A stretch of 64,000 nucleotides of DNA from Heliopora coerulea (lineage: Eukaryota; Cnidaria; Anthozoa; Scleralcyonacea; Helioporidae), in NCBI GenBank assembly GCA_030142905.1, contig JASJOG010000082.1, positions 583,501-647,500 of the forward strand. Reading direction: 5' to 3'. This document shows, piece by piece, positions 10,671 through 24,354 of the stretch (its first letter is position 1; each line of letters starts with the position of its first letter). The notes below the pieces were generated by a model that was given only the letters and a program-made list of their open reading frames with translations, was not told the origin of the DNA and searched no databases. The position numbers and the translations under genes are program-made.

Positions 10671-11698
10671 CTAGAACCACTGATTTACAATAAACCGATG
10701 AAAACAGCCTTATACTCCAACCAACTACGACTAACAGAAGCTTTACATATTCAGTTTAATAAATCTGAGCTAAACACAGGGCTCAAGGCTAGTAAAGAAC
10801 TCACACTTTTCTGTTAACTTCCCACTTTCCTGCACGTGCAGGGTCCACGTGTATATACCTGGCTTTCTTCTCACATTTTTTCGATGACGTCATCATGCTT
10901 TTATATAAAGGCTCACGTTAGTTTTGTATATTTAGTCCAAAGATAAATTTCTTATAAATTCGAAATATTACAACATTATAGTCTCGTCTTGTTTTCACTG
11001 AAATCTTGAGTTTCAAGATGTCACTTTTATTCGGAGTATGTTTCGTATTATACTTCTTAAAGTTATCAGCAGGCACTGGATTCTGTCATTTTTTGTTCGA
11101 ATAGTTTTGTTTTTTCATAAATTGATGGTTTGAAATCACTTGAGCGCTTTACATGTGATTGGACACGATTCGAACAACCCCTGACTCCGATTCGACTCCG
11201 GTCACAGTATTTGTTAACTGGTTAGAATTCTGCAAGATATCGGCTAAAATCAAAGTTGGAATTAAAAAGCTATCATGTCGAATTTATTACAAACTTATCT
11301 TCAGACCTATAGTCAAGTTTTCAAGTGATCTGAATATGAATTCGTATCAATTACTGTAAGTTGAAAACGAACCATTTCAATTCTAGTCTTCTTTTTAACT
11401 TTTATCGCAAGGAACCAGTTGTACGATCTCTTCAAAATGCAAATACATATATTGGCGCGTTTACACGTACGATTTTGTGTCTCGCGATTGACATTTTGGT
11501 GTATGCAATAACCTCAGGGCAATCTAAGCAGCAAGACTTCTGCTAATTTGCTCCATTTTGTCCGCGTGGTTCTCCACAGTTGAAGGCATTCATTGGGATG
11601 ACAACCGCGAAGCATAATATTGCACGTCTAAACGCAACTTATCGCCACTATTTATATAAATCCCATACACACGATCGTGCGTCCAATTTGAGTTTAAA

Positions 11699-14600
11699 TC
11701 AAAAATAAGTACTCCGCCATTGCGTCAAGGACAGAGTGAAGTCCGTTGAGTTCACACTAAAATAAGGAATGACTCGACCAGTAAACTGGGTAAAAGTTGA
11801 CGGAGACACCTGAATCTTTGATTGACGCGCAGTTGGCTTGATCTTGAGGTACTTTTTGGTCATATCTAGTTTCACTGAGAAAAAGACTGACCGATTCAGC
11901 CTTACCGTTATACATCCACTTTTTGGCCCGTCGAATAACCTCAGCTGAGCTTCCACCAGCATCTTCCACCAACCTCGATGTCACAGTAAGCACTTTTATT
12001 ACTGTTATAAGAAGTCCCGTTGTTCGCCACTGTAACATTCCATGTATGAATTCTGGAATCAAAGCAACGATCACCTACCGAAATGCAGTGAGGAGCAGGC
12101 TGGCCTTTCATTTCAAGGCCGTTGTAATCTACAGAAACTGTACCGCAGGATTTGTTAATCTTCCACTTGGCTGTTTCGGTTAAATTACAAGCTGGGGCAC
12201 GTTGGGGAGACTCATTTGCAGCCACGGCCTGACTTTTCTTTTCGACCAGTGATAATTTAAAATCACCAAAGTAAGGAAGAACTTTTCGACTTGGATTTAT
12301 ATTTGCGATTAAGTCCGATAGCCAAGGTCCTAAGTAATAATGACGTGTAATACCAATTGGTGCAGTTGGCTTTACCACGACAGATTTGTTAGTCATATCA
12401 AGGTTTACACAAACGTTCTGCAACTGGTCAGCTGGGCCGCTGTACACCCACCTTTTGGCCTGGTTACTATCTCCAGTGTCGTCGATCACACCAACGTAAA
12501 TACTGACAGTGCTATTGTCTTGTTTATTAGGTTTTCCACCAGTCACGTTAACCGTCCACGAATGGATTCCGCTTTCAAAAGATTGATCACCAAGGGAATA
12601 ACAAAATGGAGCTCTTGCACCGTTCATTGTACGTCCTTCGTTAGTTATTGAACCTGAACCACTGGCGTTAATTATTTCCCACCTTAAATTTTTCGTTAAT
12701 TTACAACCAGAAACAAGCATTCCACTCACATTTACGCCAAATTCCAATGTTCCTGCATCCAGGACAAGGAAGTTTATCTCATAAACCCATCGTTCTTATC
12801 TACAACTGTCACGTCCTTCACTCGCACTCCAGAAAAAAATAGGTGTAACTGTCAGTCCTCCACGTTTCATCCTGGTCTTAGACTTGTCATTACAGACGAC
12901 GGTTATTACTGCCTTCTCTCCTGGTCTTAAATACTTGCGCAACTCTTTAAAAGAGGCTGTACAGTATTGGGGGAATACTTCTTCATCGAGCACAGAACAA
13001 GTTTGCACTATCTTCTCTTCAACGTCTGCTACAGAAAGTTCATAACGAAACTTGATGTATTCATCAAAGCAAGGTCGAGTTTGGTTAAACAGGTACACCA
13101 GATTATTTAATCGACTGGATATGTACCTTTTCATGTTTAAAATGTTCCCTATGTTCCCCATGGTCCCTATTAAATTCATGTGGCTGCTTTTGGTTCAATT
13201 TGCTCGCAACAAAGAATACAAAAGCAGCTATATTTTCAACTAATTATTTTACTATATTTGAATTGCTTAAAGATTAGCGTCTTTATATTTTCTAACCTTG
13301 AAGTATGTATTATACTGGTATATTGACGAATCGTTCAACTTACCTCTTTGTATGTACTGCCGTGAGACTGAGCACAACTCTTATTACTCCGTACGGTCTT
13401 TGGATTTCGGTTCTGTTGATTTCTTTGGTTCTTGATTTTGATAATTTCTTATAAGACTTTGAGTTTATGGTTCGGTTTCTTCGTAACTTTCTTCTTCGGT
13501 GTATTTCCAGTGTATTCTTTAATTTGCGGCATTGCTCGCGAAGCTGTTCTTGCTTTAAATTCGACAATGAATTTGCCGTATCAATCAATTCTTGCTTCTT
13601 ATTTTCAATCATTGCCGTTACTTTTTCGAATGATCCTATTATCTGGTCGACAGTGGATTCCTGTTTGGCCCTCACGCATTCAGCTCTTTGCTCAACGTAT
13701 GATATTCCTCCTGTTATTTTAGCTTTCTGTGCCCTTGCATTATCAAGAACTTTCTGCAAATTGTTTTTCTTTTCCAAAGAAACTTCTTCTATCTTGGAGT
13801 ACTTATGCTCTCTATGATCGGCTATAATGCAATCACGACAGATTGTTAAGTCACATGTTTTCCAGAAAAGATTAATTTCCTCCTTGTGCTTCACACACTG
13901 TAGCCTCCTAGCTATATCCGCTGGTTTGCTGGACTTCAGATCACTTATAGAAGCGAGAGAGTGAGATTTAGTGGCGTGCGACCGTCTGTGGTACTCTGAA
14001 CAAAAATGACAGATGAATATCTCACATTCTTTGTAGCGTGTCTCCGCAAGATCACCAGCGTCACAGTTGTCACAAAGGAAGCTATTGGATTCTGCATCTC
14101 TCGACAAAGTCATTGCTAGCAGCACGTTATCGGCAAAATAATTGGGCGGCAAAGAGGATGGATCTCCAACCTGTTGAAACTGAGAAAATACTCGATTATT
14201 GATATTTTCAATCAAAGGATTGATTTGCGCGTGATCTAGTTTATAGGGTGGACTCTTCCAAAAAAACGTCATGCTTATTTAGGTGTTTTTTGATCCTTTA
14301 ATTATGTTGGGTTAACTGATGAGCAACTACAGTGAGGTACATAACTACATATTTAACAATTATTCACCGAAGTGGAGGTAAATAGTATCAATTACTCAGA
14401 ACAAAAGTTTGATTCACCAGTTCTAGAAATAAGGTAAAGCTATTCTCCTCAGGTTTGAATGAAAGTTTGGTTCCAGCTATTCAAACAAGGGGCGTACCCG
14501 GGATGGAATAGACAGACTAAAGTCCGAGTATTGGACTAAAACCTAGATTAAAACCTATCTAGCACTTTAATATCTTAGTCTGATCCTGCCCAAATGTTGC

Positions 14601-16471
14601 TTCGCAAAATCCCTTTTGATCCGAGAAAATTCAAACATTCTTGGTGGGACCTTACGAGTGTAAAATGACATCTGAGAAGAAGACGGTTTCCAATTCATAT
14701 GCTACATCGAAATTTCAGAATGAAATGAAGATGAAAAGTTGCGACAACTACCAAACTAAATCCAGAACGCAATCACTATGACAAGCTGCCGCACGGTTAC
14801 ATGTAATTGATGTTATAATACAGGCTTTTCACAGAGCTCCTATCTGATAGTGCAACGGGATCATATCATGTCTAATCCCGGTGTCGAACTGTTCGCTGCA
14901 AAGGTATTCAATTTAATTTTACTGTACGGGGCTAAGTTTTTGAAAATTCTGATGTTACATGTATAAGGATATAAACTGAATGAAATCAAACAGAGAAAAG
15001 CCCCTGGATCTTAAGAATATTGAAGAACCGAATCCAATTGAACAAAAATGAAAAAAGCTAAATCATGTGCGAATGTATCACCTTTTAATTCGGATCTCAT
15101 CATAAGCCTTCAGGATAATAATGGAAATAAATACAGTTTCGAATAAACAAGAGGTTTCATTCTCAAAGTACAGACTTCCCCACAGAGAGCACTGCACACA
15201 CTTTATTGGACATAAATCCTTATTCAGGGGTGTATGAGAAGAATCCCCCCGTTAACACGGTACATTACAGTTTGTTGGTACAATTCTACTCAATTTATCA
15301 TAAGGGCATATTTGGAAAGGATGAACTGTAGGTAGAAACAGGAAGAGAAGATATATAAATTTCTGTCTTGTTTGCTGGAGTTTTGATTTTGTAGACATGA
15401 TGGTCTAGTTTGAAACTACATCATTTTTCCCATGTTGGGTCTACTCTTAAAATGTTTGCTATCTTAAACCTTTGTTATAATTCGAATTTAAATTGAGGTT
15501 ACTGATGCAGGCTCCATTGCAACAAATGCTATCTTGTCTCCTATGCTTGTACCTACATAAAGACCAATCACTTTTAGCTTGAGTTTTTTGGCCAAAATCT
15601 TCACAAACCCCCAACTCTGGTTTTAAAAATATCATTTTCCTGTTTTCAAGCACAATCAATGACATCTTTAGCTCAGACACCCTACTGACAGTGGTAGCCA
15701 GGGCTTAACAGGGAGAACTTGCATTTGATTGAAGCCATTTAATCATAAAATGTTTTGGGAGTTAAAAAAAAAAAGGGGGGGAAAACTCAATGAACAGGAC
15801 CCACAACTTGGGACAAGTATCCACACTGTAAATGCCAATGGTATTCAGGTACAGCAGTATGTCATAACACCATGCAGTTTTTCAAGTTTTACCATCAACA
15901 ATATTGCTATATGAGAATCCGTGTTGCACAGCATTCACAAAACTGCTGGCAGAAGCCCAGTGCTTTGTCTCCACCTCCCTTTTCAACCAGCACAATGACA
16001 AAGGTCACAGGAATTACTGTACTAAAAATAGTCTCAGGATTTTCAAAAAATTTTCAAACAAATGCAACAAAACATGATTCAATGATACAAACAAATTTTA
16101 GATGGTCAGTCATCAGGGAAGTTTAGATGCATCACATGTTTGGGAGGGACTCATGTGGCATGTGAACAGCTGAGTGTAAGATAATTTTCAAAAGGTAAAT
16201 GTACTGATCAGGATCATCCCCCACCAATAAGTTATTACTATACCTAATAAGGTTTACAGACAAATGCACCTGACTGAGTTAACAAACTCCTTACCTGAGA
16301 CAAACTAGAACACTCAGGGCAATCCGCAAGACCATTTGATTCATTGGTTTGCTTCAGTAAACACTCATAACAGTAGGAATGGAGACAAGGTAACACATTG
16401 GGAGCTTTCAGCTGCCCTTTGCACATCAAACATGTTAGGTGTTTAGAAAATGCCTCTTCACTTGCAGCCAT
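11699..16471 (-). pseudogene. TRIM gene B: RING, B-boxes, coiled coil, filamin-like, 2x SPRY-like; frame-broken
   Basis: Exon 1 (16295-16471) gives 59 residues with a C3HC4 RING (Cys14, Cys17, Cys29, His31, Cys34, Cys37, Cys51, Cys54) and a CTCAG|GTAAGG donor. Exon 2 (13344-14170, phase 0) holds the B-boxes and coiled coil and ends at AAAGAG|GTAAGT. A third exon begins near 13145-13195 (several in-phase AGs). It continues the helical region, then a filamin-like repeat (VTVVDKND...LDAGTLEFGVNVSG) and two SPRY-like units (ESGIHSWTVNV...NLDMTNKS; DSRIHTWNVTV...KLDMTKK), ending in TGA at 11699. The reading frame breaks at a T7 run near 12835, at about 12785, near 11975 and at a T5 run near 11890. 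B-box 1 has Tyr for a zinc Cys (TRYKEC; gene A has TRCKEC), and B-box 2 has FWKTC where A has FCRTC. It is either a recent pseudogene or a gene damaged by homopolymer assembly errors; the lost cysteines favour real decay. Confidence 0.78.
14171..16294. other. intron 1 of TRIM gene B
   Basis: This 2.1-kb intron separates the RING exon from the B-box exon, at the same junction as in TRIM gene A. An alternative in-frame ATG-containing extension of exon 2 (up to 14272) exists, but the CAACAG acceptor at 14171-14172 fits gene A better. No repeat or second gene was recognised. Confidence 0.55.
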
Positions 16472-19400
16472 TTTATGGATAACCTAAAAGTTAGGTTGGA
16501 AGAAAATTAATCAACATAAATTGATTTTTAGGAAGGAGAAACCTTGAAGTGTCAATGTTTGCTTTTCATAATTATGTGACTAATTTTGCACCCAAAGGAC
16601 TTATGGGTATATCATGTAAAGGCATGGGCTCAAGTCATCAAATGCCTCAGCATTGTTTCTACAAAGGCCTCATAAAGGGGGAGATACTCAGTATTTTTAA
16701 TAAGATTGTCTCACACTAGCCAGAATAAAATTTTGTACCACACCATTGCTCCTCAGTGGGTTAACATCAATTAATATGTAGAACAGCAATGGATATCTTC
16801 AACCAAATATCAACATTATGCTTTTCCCAAGCAACAGGGTTTCTCACATCATGACAATACCATGTCAAACTAGGTTTGCCATTGCAACCCCAAAACAGAT
16901 CCCGATACTTGACATGTTATGTGGCTACTTAGTGCCTGCATTTGAGCCTTTTATCATCAGTACAAGACTTCAACCCAGGACAATAATTATAGCCACAGCA
17001 AATGTTTTTTGCTACCCCAAGGGCCATTTTGTATTGGAACAAGCAAAAATTGAATTTTCCCCTTTAAAAACAGACAAGACTAAAAATGAAGTCTAGAAGG
17101 CCATATTTATCCAACAAAAGTAATTCTTTTTTCTCTGTTGGCATTATTTTGGTTCATATGGATACAAACAGAGATACAGATACAGGAGAACCTGAGTTTT
17201 ATGACCACCCCTGTTGCCAGGTAAAATTGGTTGTAAATAACAGGTAGTTATATATAGCAGTTATGTATGTCACGTCATGGCAGCCATACTGGAAGACATC
17301 GTTATGATCGCAGGGTACATTTCAAAGTCTGCAACTCACATGAAAGTCCATTTAGTAGTGATTTAAAACCAATAAAATATTTCTTGATAAAGAAAGAAAG
17401 ACAGAAAAAATCCAGAGAAAAACTTTTGAAATGTTTTCTGCTGAAATTAAGGTACATTTCAACCAAAATTGATGAGTAACATGATGTGCTTTACATTTGC
17501 TCAAGAAAATATTTCATTTACTGCAACAATTAGAAGCAAGCAAAAAACATCAGTTAGTCACAAGAGAATGACTTGGTTATTGTAGATCACTGAAGAGAGA
17601 ACTAAAAGTATACATCTTACAGGTTAGATACAGGTGTATGTTGGAGGTAAGTGCCTTTCTTATGAATCTGAATCATATGTCTTGTCACTGTTTTCCATGT
17701 TTCTGGTCACATTCTAGTGCATCTAGTTCAACAAACAAACACTTGTTCCTTGCAACTCCTTCAGAATGTGGCTGTTTAAGTAGAAATGGTTGCTCATAAC
17801 AGGTAAATTTTGTGCTTGGGACACTAAAAAGGGGTCACTGGTTGAGTTTGACAGTTAGTCACGCACTCCAGGTACATTTTAACTACAAATTGTCCTTGCC
17901 AGAAAAAGTGGTTGTAAACAGCAGGTGGTCATAAAAAGCAGGGTGGTAAAACTCAGGTTCTGCTGTAATTCATTTTAAGTCATATGTGTCGGTAAAGGTT
18001 GCCCAGTCTCCCTCACAATGACCTCATGCACCAATACATGGCTAAGGTAATAAATCTAGATTATACATTATATCAATGAAATACTTGGAATACCAAAACC
18101 CTGCACACAAACAGTGTAATTATGACCAAGGCCATAGCATGGAGGGATTCTAGGGATTTGAACAAACCCCCTAAATTGATGTAACAGACTGTTGAACTTT
18201 AAGCTTGCAATGGTATCAAGTTTAACTCTTTCCAGGTGGCATAAGACTTTCATTATTTTACTCAAGCTAATGCCAGATGATTTCACTTGTCAAAGGGGGA
18301 GCTCCCACCTCGAAAAGGTTAAATCTGCAATAAACAATCTAACCAAAAAAGCTCCAAAACGCATGATGGAGAAATCATCAAAGCAAAAGCACAATCTTAA
18401 GTGGCTTTCCACTGGTTGGCTGTATGCAATTAGGTATTAATGTGATGTATTATATATTAATATAATGGTATTGTTTTGATCGATGTGCTAATTTCAATGT
18501 CATAAAATAGTGCCTTTAACATCCAAGAATGAACAAAAGAACAATGAAACCTTCATAGCACGTTTGGTTGGGTATAATCTGATCACGCAAAATCAATTCC
18601 CACACTATGGGCCTGGCTGCTGGTGCATCGTCCAAATTTCCAATGCACATAGAATTTCATAAATGAACTCCACAAAGAAGTGAAGTTCATTTATGAAATC
18701 AATCCAGTCAACCGTTTAGTCCTATACATTTCTTGCATACCAAGCGCCTACAATCCTAACACGTTGACGTCGATATAAGAGAGTAGTAAAGATTATGATT
18801 ATGCATAAAATCTCAGTCAAGCCTGACTAATTCGCGAACATGCCCTCTCCAGCAACTTTACACATCATTTACACTAGATAATTTCATCGTTAAATCGCTC
18901 TGTATGCCGTCTTGTTTCAGGTGTTTTTTTACCGAAAACGAAACGGCATTTTTGTGAATAAATAAGCGCTACCTAAGTAATTAAGATTACGTAGAAGCTT
19001 CTCACCAAAGCGCAGTCGAAAGAATTTTTCGAATAATTGCGTAAAACTCTTCACGATCGTGTAGCGCACATGCCCATAAAATTAAAGTGCGTCTCAAACA
19101 GACGAATTCAATACGATGGCTCTGTCGTACTTGGTAGCATATTGTTGCGTTCAGCTTGCGTTCAGTAAAAGTGCTTAGCGATAACTCTGCCACGCTGATT
19201 TATGTCCAGTAAATAAACGAATCTCCGGGATACAATTTCCTTCCTGGCGTAACTTCGTGGCTGGCTCATTTCATATTTACCAGTATTACTATAACTTACT
19301 AGCTAGACTAGCTCTCCATTTGTCTTACTTACCTGACATTCCTCTACGGATAATACACAAAAAATTAAATTGTTAAAGGTAAAATTCCAGAAATTCTAGA

Positions 19401-19814
19401 AGCGTCAGTTGAATCAGTTGACCAATGAAAATGAGCAAAATCTCGAGTGTCTCAAGCGATGAAAACAGCCTGGGAACAAGGGCGGTTGGTGCACCAGTTG
19501 ACATTGGAACCATAGAGATCATATGATCTCTGTGTTTCGAACTCTTTAATCCTCTGGTGCTGGTCGATATTAACCCCGTGCACTTATTCCCTTGTTGGAG
19601 GAAAAAGGCACATGAGCAAAAGAATTGCTGTAAATAGTAAGTTGATCCACCGAATGTCACGACCTTGAAGTTGTCCTCCATATTCCGATTTAACGCTTCA
19701 AGGAAAGTCCGAAGCTGTCCCACGTAATCCTCTTTCGCCCGCGTAACCCCTAAGTACCCTTAAGTAATCCTTTATTACTTTCTATTCAAATATATAATAG
19801 TTGTACGGCTAGAT
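16472..19814. other. shared upstream region of TRIM-B and HACD3
   Basis: TRIM-B (-) and HACD3 (+) diverge from this 3.3-kb gap. It holds the MITE at 17183-17965, a short 20-bp-arm inverted repeat at 18653-18700 and a repeat fragment at 19270-19400 shared with 10545-10670. No coding exon was recognised. Confidence 0.5.
17183..17965. mobile_element. Tc1/mariner-type MITE, TA target duplication
   Basis: Termini read CAGGAGAACCTGAGTTTTA and, reversed from the right end, CAGCAGAACCTGAGTTTTA, followed on both sides by a CCACC...TTGTAAA.A.CAG sub-terminal block. TA flanks both ends (17181-17182, 17966-17967). No transposase frame is present in its 783 bp. Confidence 0.75.
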
Positions 19815-22800
19815 ATGTCTGTGTCATTAAATCCTCTGGTGAAATGGGCTCAAGACCGTAATCTGCTGCACCTCACTTTTGAAATTACCAGTTGCGTGAT
19901 AAACAAGTTGGAAATCGGCAATAATAATCTAAAATTCCAAGGTGAGGTTGTCCATGCTTTTACAAAAACCTGATATTGTGGGACATTGCCAGGACATGTG
20001 GCTGCGCTGAACGACCGAAACTTGCGATTTTAGTGTGTGATATTGGAAAAATTTTAGAGGTGCATACAAAAATTTATATCCAAAGTTTATTGCAATTTCT
20101 TAAAAATCATATAGGTTATGGAAGTGGTGCAAAAGGGGAGAACTTGTACAAGCTTGACATAACTTTCTGTGATGTTGTTGATCCTGAGGTAATTGTAAAT
20201 AACAGTGTTCTTCACAGATAATCCTGGAGGCAGGTTAGTTTTGATGTAAAGATGTCACAATCGTGAAGCTCTATTGTAATTGTGATTTCAGCCAATTTGT
20301 ATTGTGTTATTGCATTGGCATCCCCTTGTTTTGGACTGTCAGTTCTCAGAAGGGCTCCAAATGAAACATTTTTCAGAGAGATTCTCAGCATCAGCTCTAT
20401 GGATCAGTGTTAAAACCATTCAATATTGATAAAATATTGCAGACCCAATGTCATCCTTTTTTGTGTAATGGAACCACTGGCTGATTCTGAGGTGGCTAAG
20501 GAGAGTGATCACCCCCCTGGTAATTGAAAATACAAAAAAATATGATTTCTTTTTGTGAAAACATGATTAGACTTGAACTGAGCTGTATCTGTGGGCACAC
20601 TTTGTGGTGTCTGCTTTTATAACGTGGTATATTTCAGGAAGTACTTGAATAACCAATGAATGATTAATACTATTTTATTGTTGCTTATTTTATAGCTTAG
20701 CACACATAAAGTCAGTGATAGATGTATCACTCTTATTTTAAAGAAAAAAGAATGTAAGTCACAATACTATATAGGTTTTTCAGGGAAAACCTGTAGGGCT
20801 CAGTAATCTGAACTTCCATGCCCTTTTGGTAGCAGATCTAACATTAAGTGAACAGAAGGGATGACATGTGATTACCTGCTGTAAAGGTTTCAGTGACCTG
20901 GTGGCCTGTTGCACTTGCATGTTCTTGAACTTGCACATTCTTGAACATGGTTTACTCAGATATTGTTTGGAAAAATGTAATGAGCAAGTACGTTTTTTCA
21001 CTCAGTTTCTAAGTTTATTGTACCTCTGTTTATATATTTTGAATATTTATTAAGTAATCAAAAGCATATAGGATGAAAACTGGTGAAGAAAACTAACATT
21101 AAATGTCAAATGTTAGACTTAGAAATGTTTCTTTGAGTTTAAGGCAAAAGTAGGTCATTCTATTTCCAAGTTTTGAAATGTAGTTTCTTTCTCCAGTTGA
21201 ATACCATCACAAAGTTGTATGTTCCACAGAAAATGGTTTACAGTTATGCTTTCCCTGAACACAGAAGAAAATGAGGAGAATATTTGCTGAAATTATTCAT
21301 GTCCTATTCCAAGTTGAAACCCCCCTTATATTTTGAAATTTATTTCAGTGCAAATCTTTGATTGAAAATGATTACCTTTGACTAACTAATCTAGCAATGG
21401 ACTGGTCAGCACTTGAAACTTCATAATGATTTTTTCAGTTGGATAAACTTGACCCTTTAGCTACATAAAGGAGCCATTTGAGCCCTCGTGACTTTCATTA
21501 CTTTGCTGTGTGTAATTGCCTTAATACTACATTTAATTACTTCTTAGGAAATGTACAAGGTTAATTTTCATATGTCACAGTATGTCGCTGAGCTTTTAGG
21601 ATGAATAAAACATCAGTTAAAACCTTTTCTTTAAATTGACTCAAATTTAAAGTTAAGTTTCCCAAAACAATTTTGCTGTCAGAAGGATAAATTACTAATA
21701 AATGCACCAATCATAATGAACTGTAGGTAAATGAATAAAATAAAAAATAGTAGTGTGGTACAGATGATTTCAAGTTCTGAATTCCAGCATAGAAACCTTC
21801 TAAGGAGTATAGACATGTTTACTGTCCCTGCACATGATAGAGCATTCCATTGATTCTGGGATTACTCCTACAAAAAAAAAAATAAATAAATATATATATA
21901 TATACAATACAATCAGTTCTATACTGACTTTATGTAGAGTGCTCAATGTCTTGTAAAATAGAGCAGATAAATGAAATGAATAAGCTTAAAATTCTTGGTT
22001 GTTACTCAGAGTTTCACAGTTGTCAGATGATTGTCCAAAGAGACATGAAACTCTGAGTAACAACCAAGAATTTTAAGCTTATTCATTTCATATACCGTAA
22101 TTTCCGGCGTATTACCCGCGCGGCGCATTACCCGCACTTGACAATTTTGTCAAAATTTTGACATAATGTTCATCAGATTACCCGCACCGTCGCATTACCC
22201 GCACTAAAAATATATAATAAATATATAAATCAAATCTATTTGTAAGCTGGCAGCATCGTAGCCTGCGCTAAGGACCAGTAATTTAACGCACACTAAAAGG
22301 AGCGCAGAAAAATTACTACGTAAATAAAATTTTTAATGTAAGATCTTTATTTAATATATAAAAAAATAACAACAACATTATTGAAGTTCTGTATTTAGAA
22401 CCCATTAAACTCTTCATCCTCAGTGTCACTATGAAAAAGTTCAAGAAACTGTTCATTATTCACAGCTTGTTCACCAACATCAAATTCAAGTTCAGCATCA
22501 CGATCGTTATTATTGATTTCTTCTTCAACTTCTGTATCCGACTCAATAACGCCAGCTGGATTAGTAGAAATTCCTGCCTTGCGAAACCCATTTGTAATTG
22601 TTTGGATGCTAACAGCTTTCCAAGCTCGAGTTACCTAGCTACATACTTCGGCATGACTAGCTTTCCTAATAAAGTAAATGGTTTGAACCTGGGAGAATCG
22701 TGACATGTTTGAGGAAGTTGATCGTCCAGGTTAGTGTAGTCTTGAGAAAGACTGTTGGTTGAAGTGACTGACGTTTCGACAGCCTTAGCGGCGGTCATCT

Positions 22801-23453
22801 TCAGAGTCAAAAATGACTCTGAAGATGACCGCCGCTAAGGCTGTCGAAACGTCAGTCACTTCAACCAACAGTCTTTCTCAAGACTACACTAACCTGGACG
22901 ATCAACTTCCTCAAACATGTCAGCTTTCCTAATCTTTCCCGTTTGTGTAAACGTATGAATGCCGTCTGACATCCACTTCTCCCACTCTTCCTGGACATGG
23001 TTCTTGAAAGAGCGATTTACGGAAATGTCAAGTGGTTGAAGCTTTTTCGTTAGACCTCCAGGAATAACAGTTGTGGTAGTCTTGTGCTCATTTTTAAATG
23101 TTTGTCGCACAGGGTGATCGACGTGGGCACTGAAGCTGTCGAAAATTAATAACGAAGTACGATTGAAAAAGTCAACAGGTCTTGCACGCCAAACTTTTTG
23201 TCCCCAAACTACCATTCCTACACGATCCATCCATCTTTTTTTATGGCAATGCACAACAACACCATCAGGAATGCGTTCTTTCGGCATTGTGGCGCTTTTG
23301 TGCTAGGCACTTTTCACATTTGTTAAAAGTTTATTACTCGTGCGACAAGAATTAAAACCTAACGCATTGCCCGCACCTGCGCATTACCCGCACTAGCATC
23401 CGAAACCATTAAAATTAACACATTACCCGCGGGTAATACGCCAGAAATTACGG

Positions 23454-23489
<36 letters not shown>

Positions 23490-24311
23490 TGTATCATAAG
23501 TTGGGAAATGGATGCCTGAACATCAAATGACATCCAATCCATGTGCTTCAATACCCTGATGAAAGCTTGGAATAAAAGATGAATCTCCCCATGTCAAGGA
23601 ATTTTCTGTCTTGGTTTTTTTCCCATTTCTAAATGGGTATTCATTGTCAGGTGTTGATGTTTACCTTTACTCATATCTTGTTTGTTTAGCTTCTTGTTTC
23701 TACAAGTTCAACATTCATTTATGGTTCTTTTATGGTACTGAATTTGAATAAAAGAAACACCAGTGCTCCAGTACATATTTTATTCTGAATTTTTCAATGT
23801 GTAGATACTTAATCTTCCTTTAATTTCATCAAAATCAGCCCAAAGATTTTCCCTCCTGGATTGGGTGGTCTAATATTGTAGAATGTGGGATGGTTCAACA
23901 ACCAATCAATTTTTAACTGGAAAATGTGCTCAGCCATACAGCATGATGATGTTTTTTACATTCCAAGTTCACTCAAGCTTAATAGACAAAATTCATCTAG
24001 TCAATGTTTACTGTTATAGCCAAGTACTGGGACAGGCTGTTAAATGAGGACAAAAAGCCAGGGTGGCTCAGGATTGACTTTGATCGTTGGAGAAGTGAAG
24101 ATGATTCTGAAGAAGAACGACAGAATGAAATAACAGTAAGAAGAAAAATGAGTGGCAGCAGTTTATTTCAACTCTAAAATATCCTACTTAAAGTCATTTT
24201 TTTCTTTCATTTGCTCATCCATGATCATTTTATAAGCCTTTCAGGATCTGTGTGGTAAAGCTGGAAATATAAAAATGCACCAATGAGTGATAATAATGAT
24301 AATGTTATAAG

Positions 24312-24354
<43 letters not shown>

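Noticed and set aside
22701..22921. CRISPR-like or regulatory palindrome
   Set aside because: One inverted repeat with no spacer array; target duplication and hammerhead core show a retroelement insertion.
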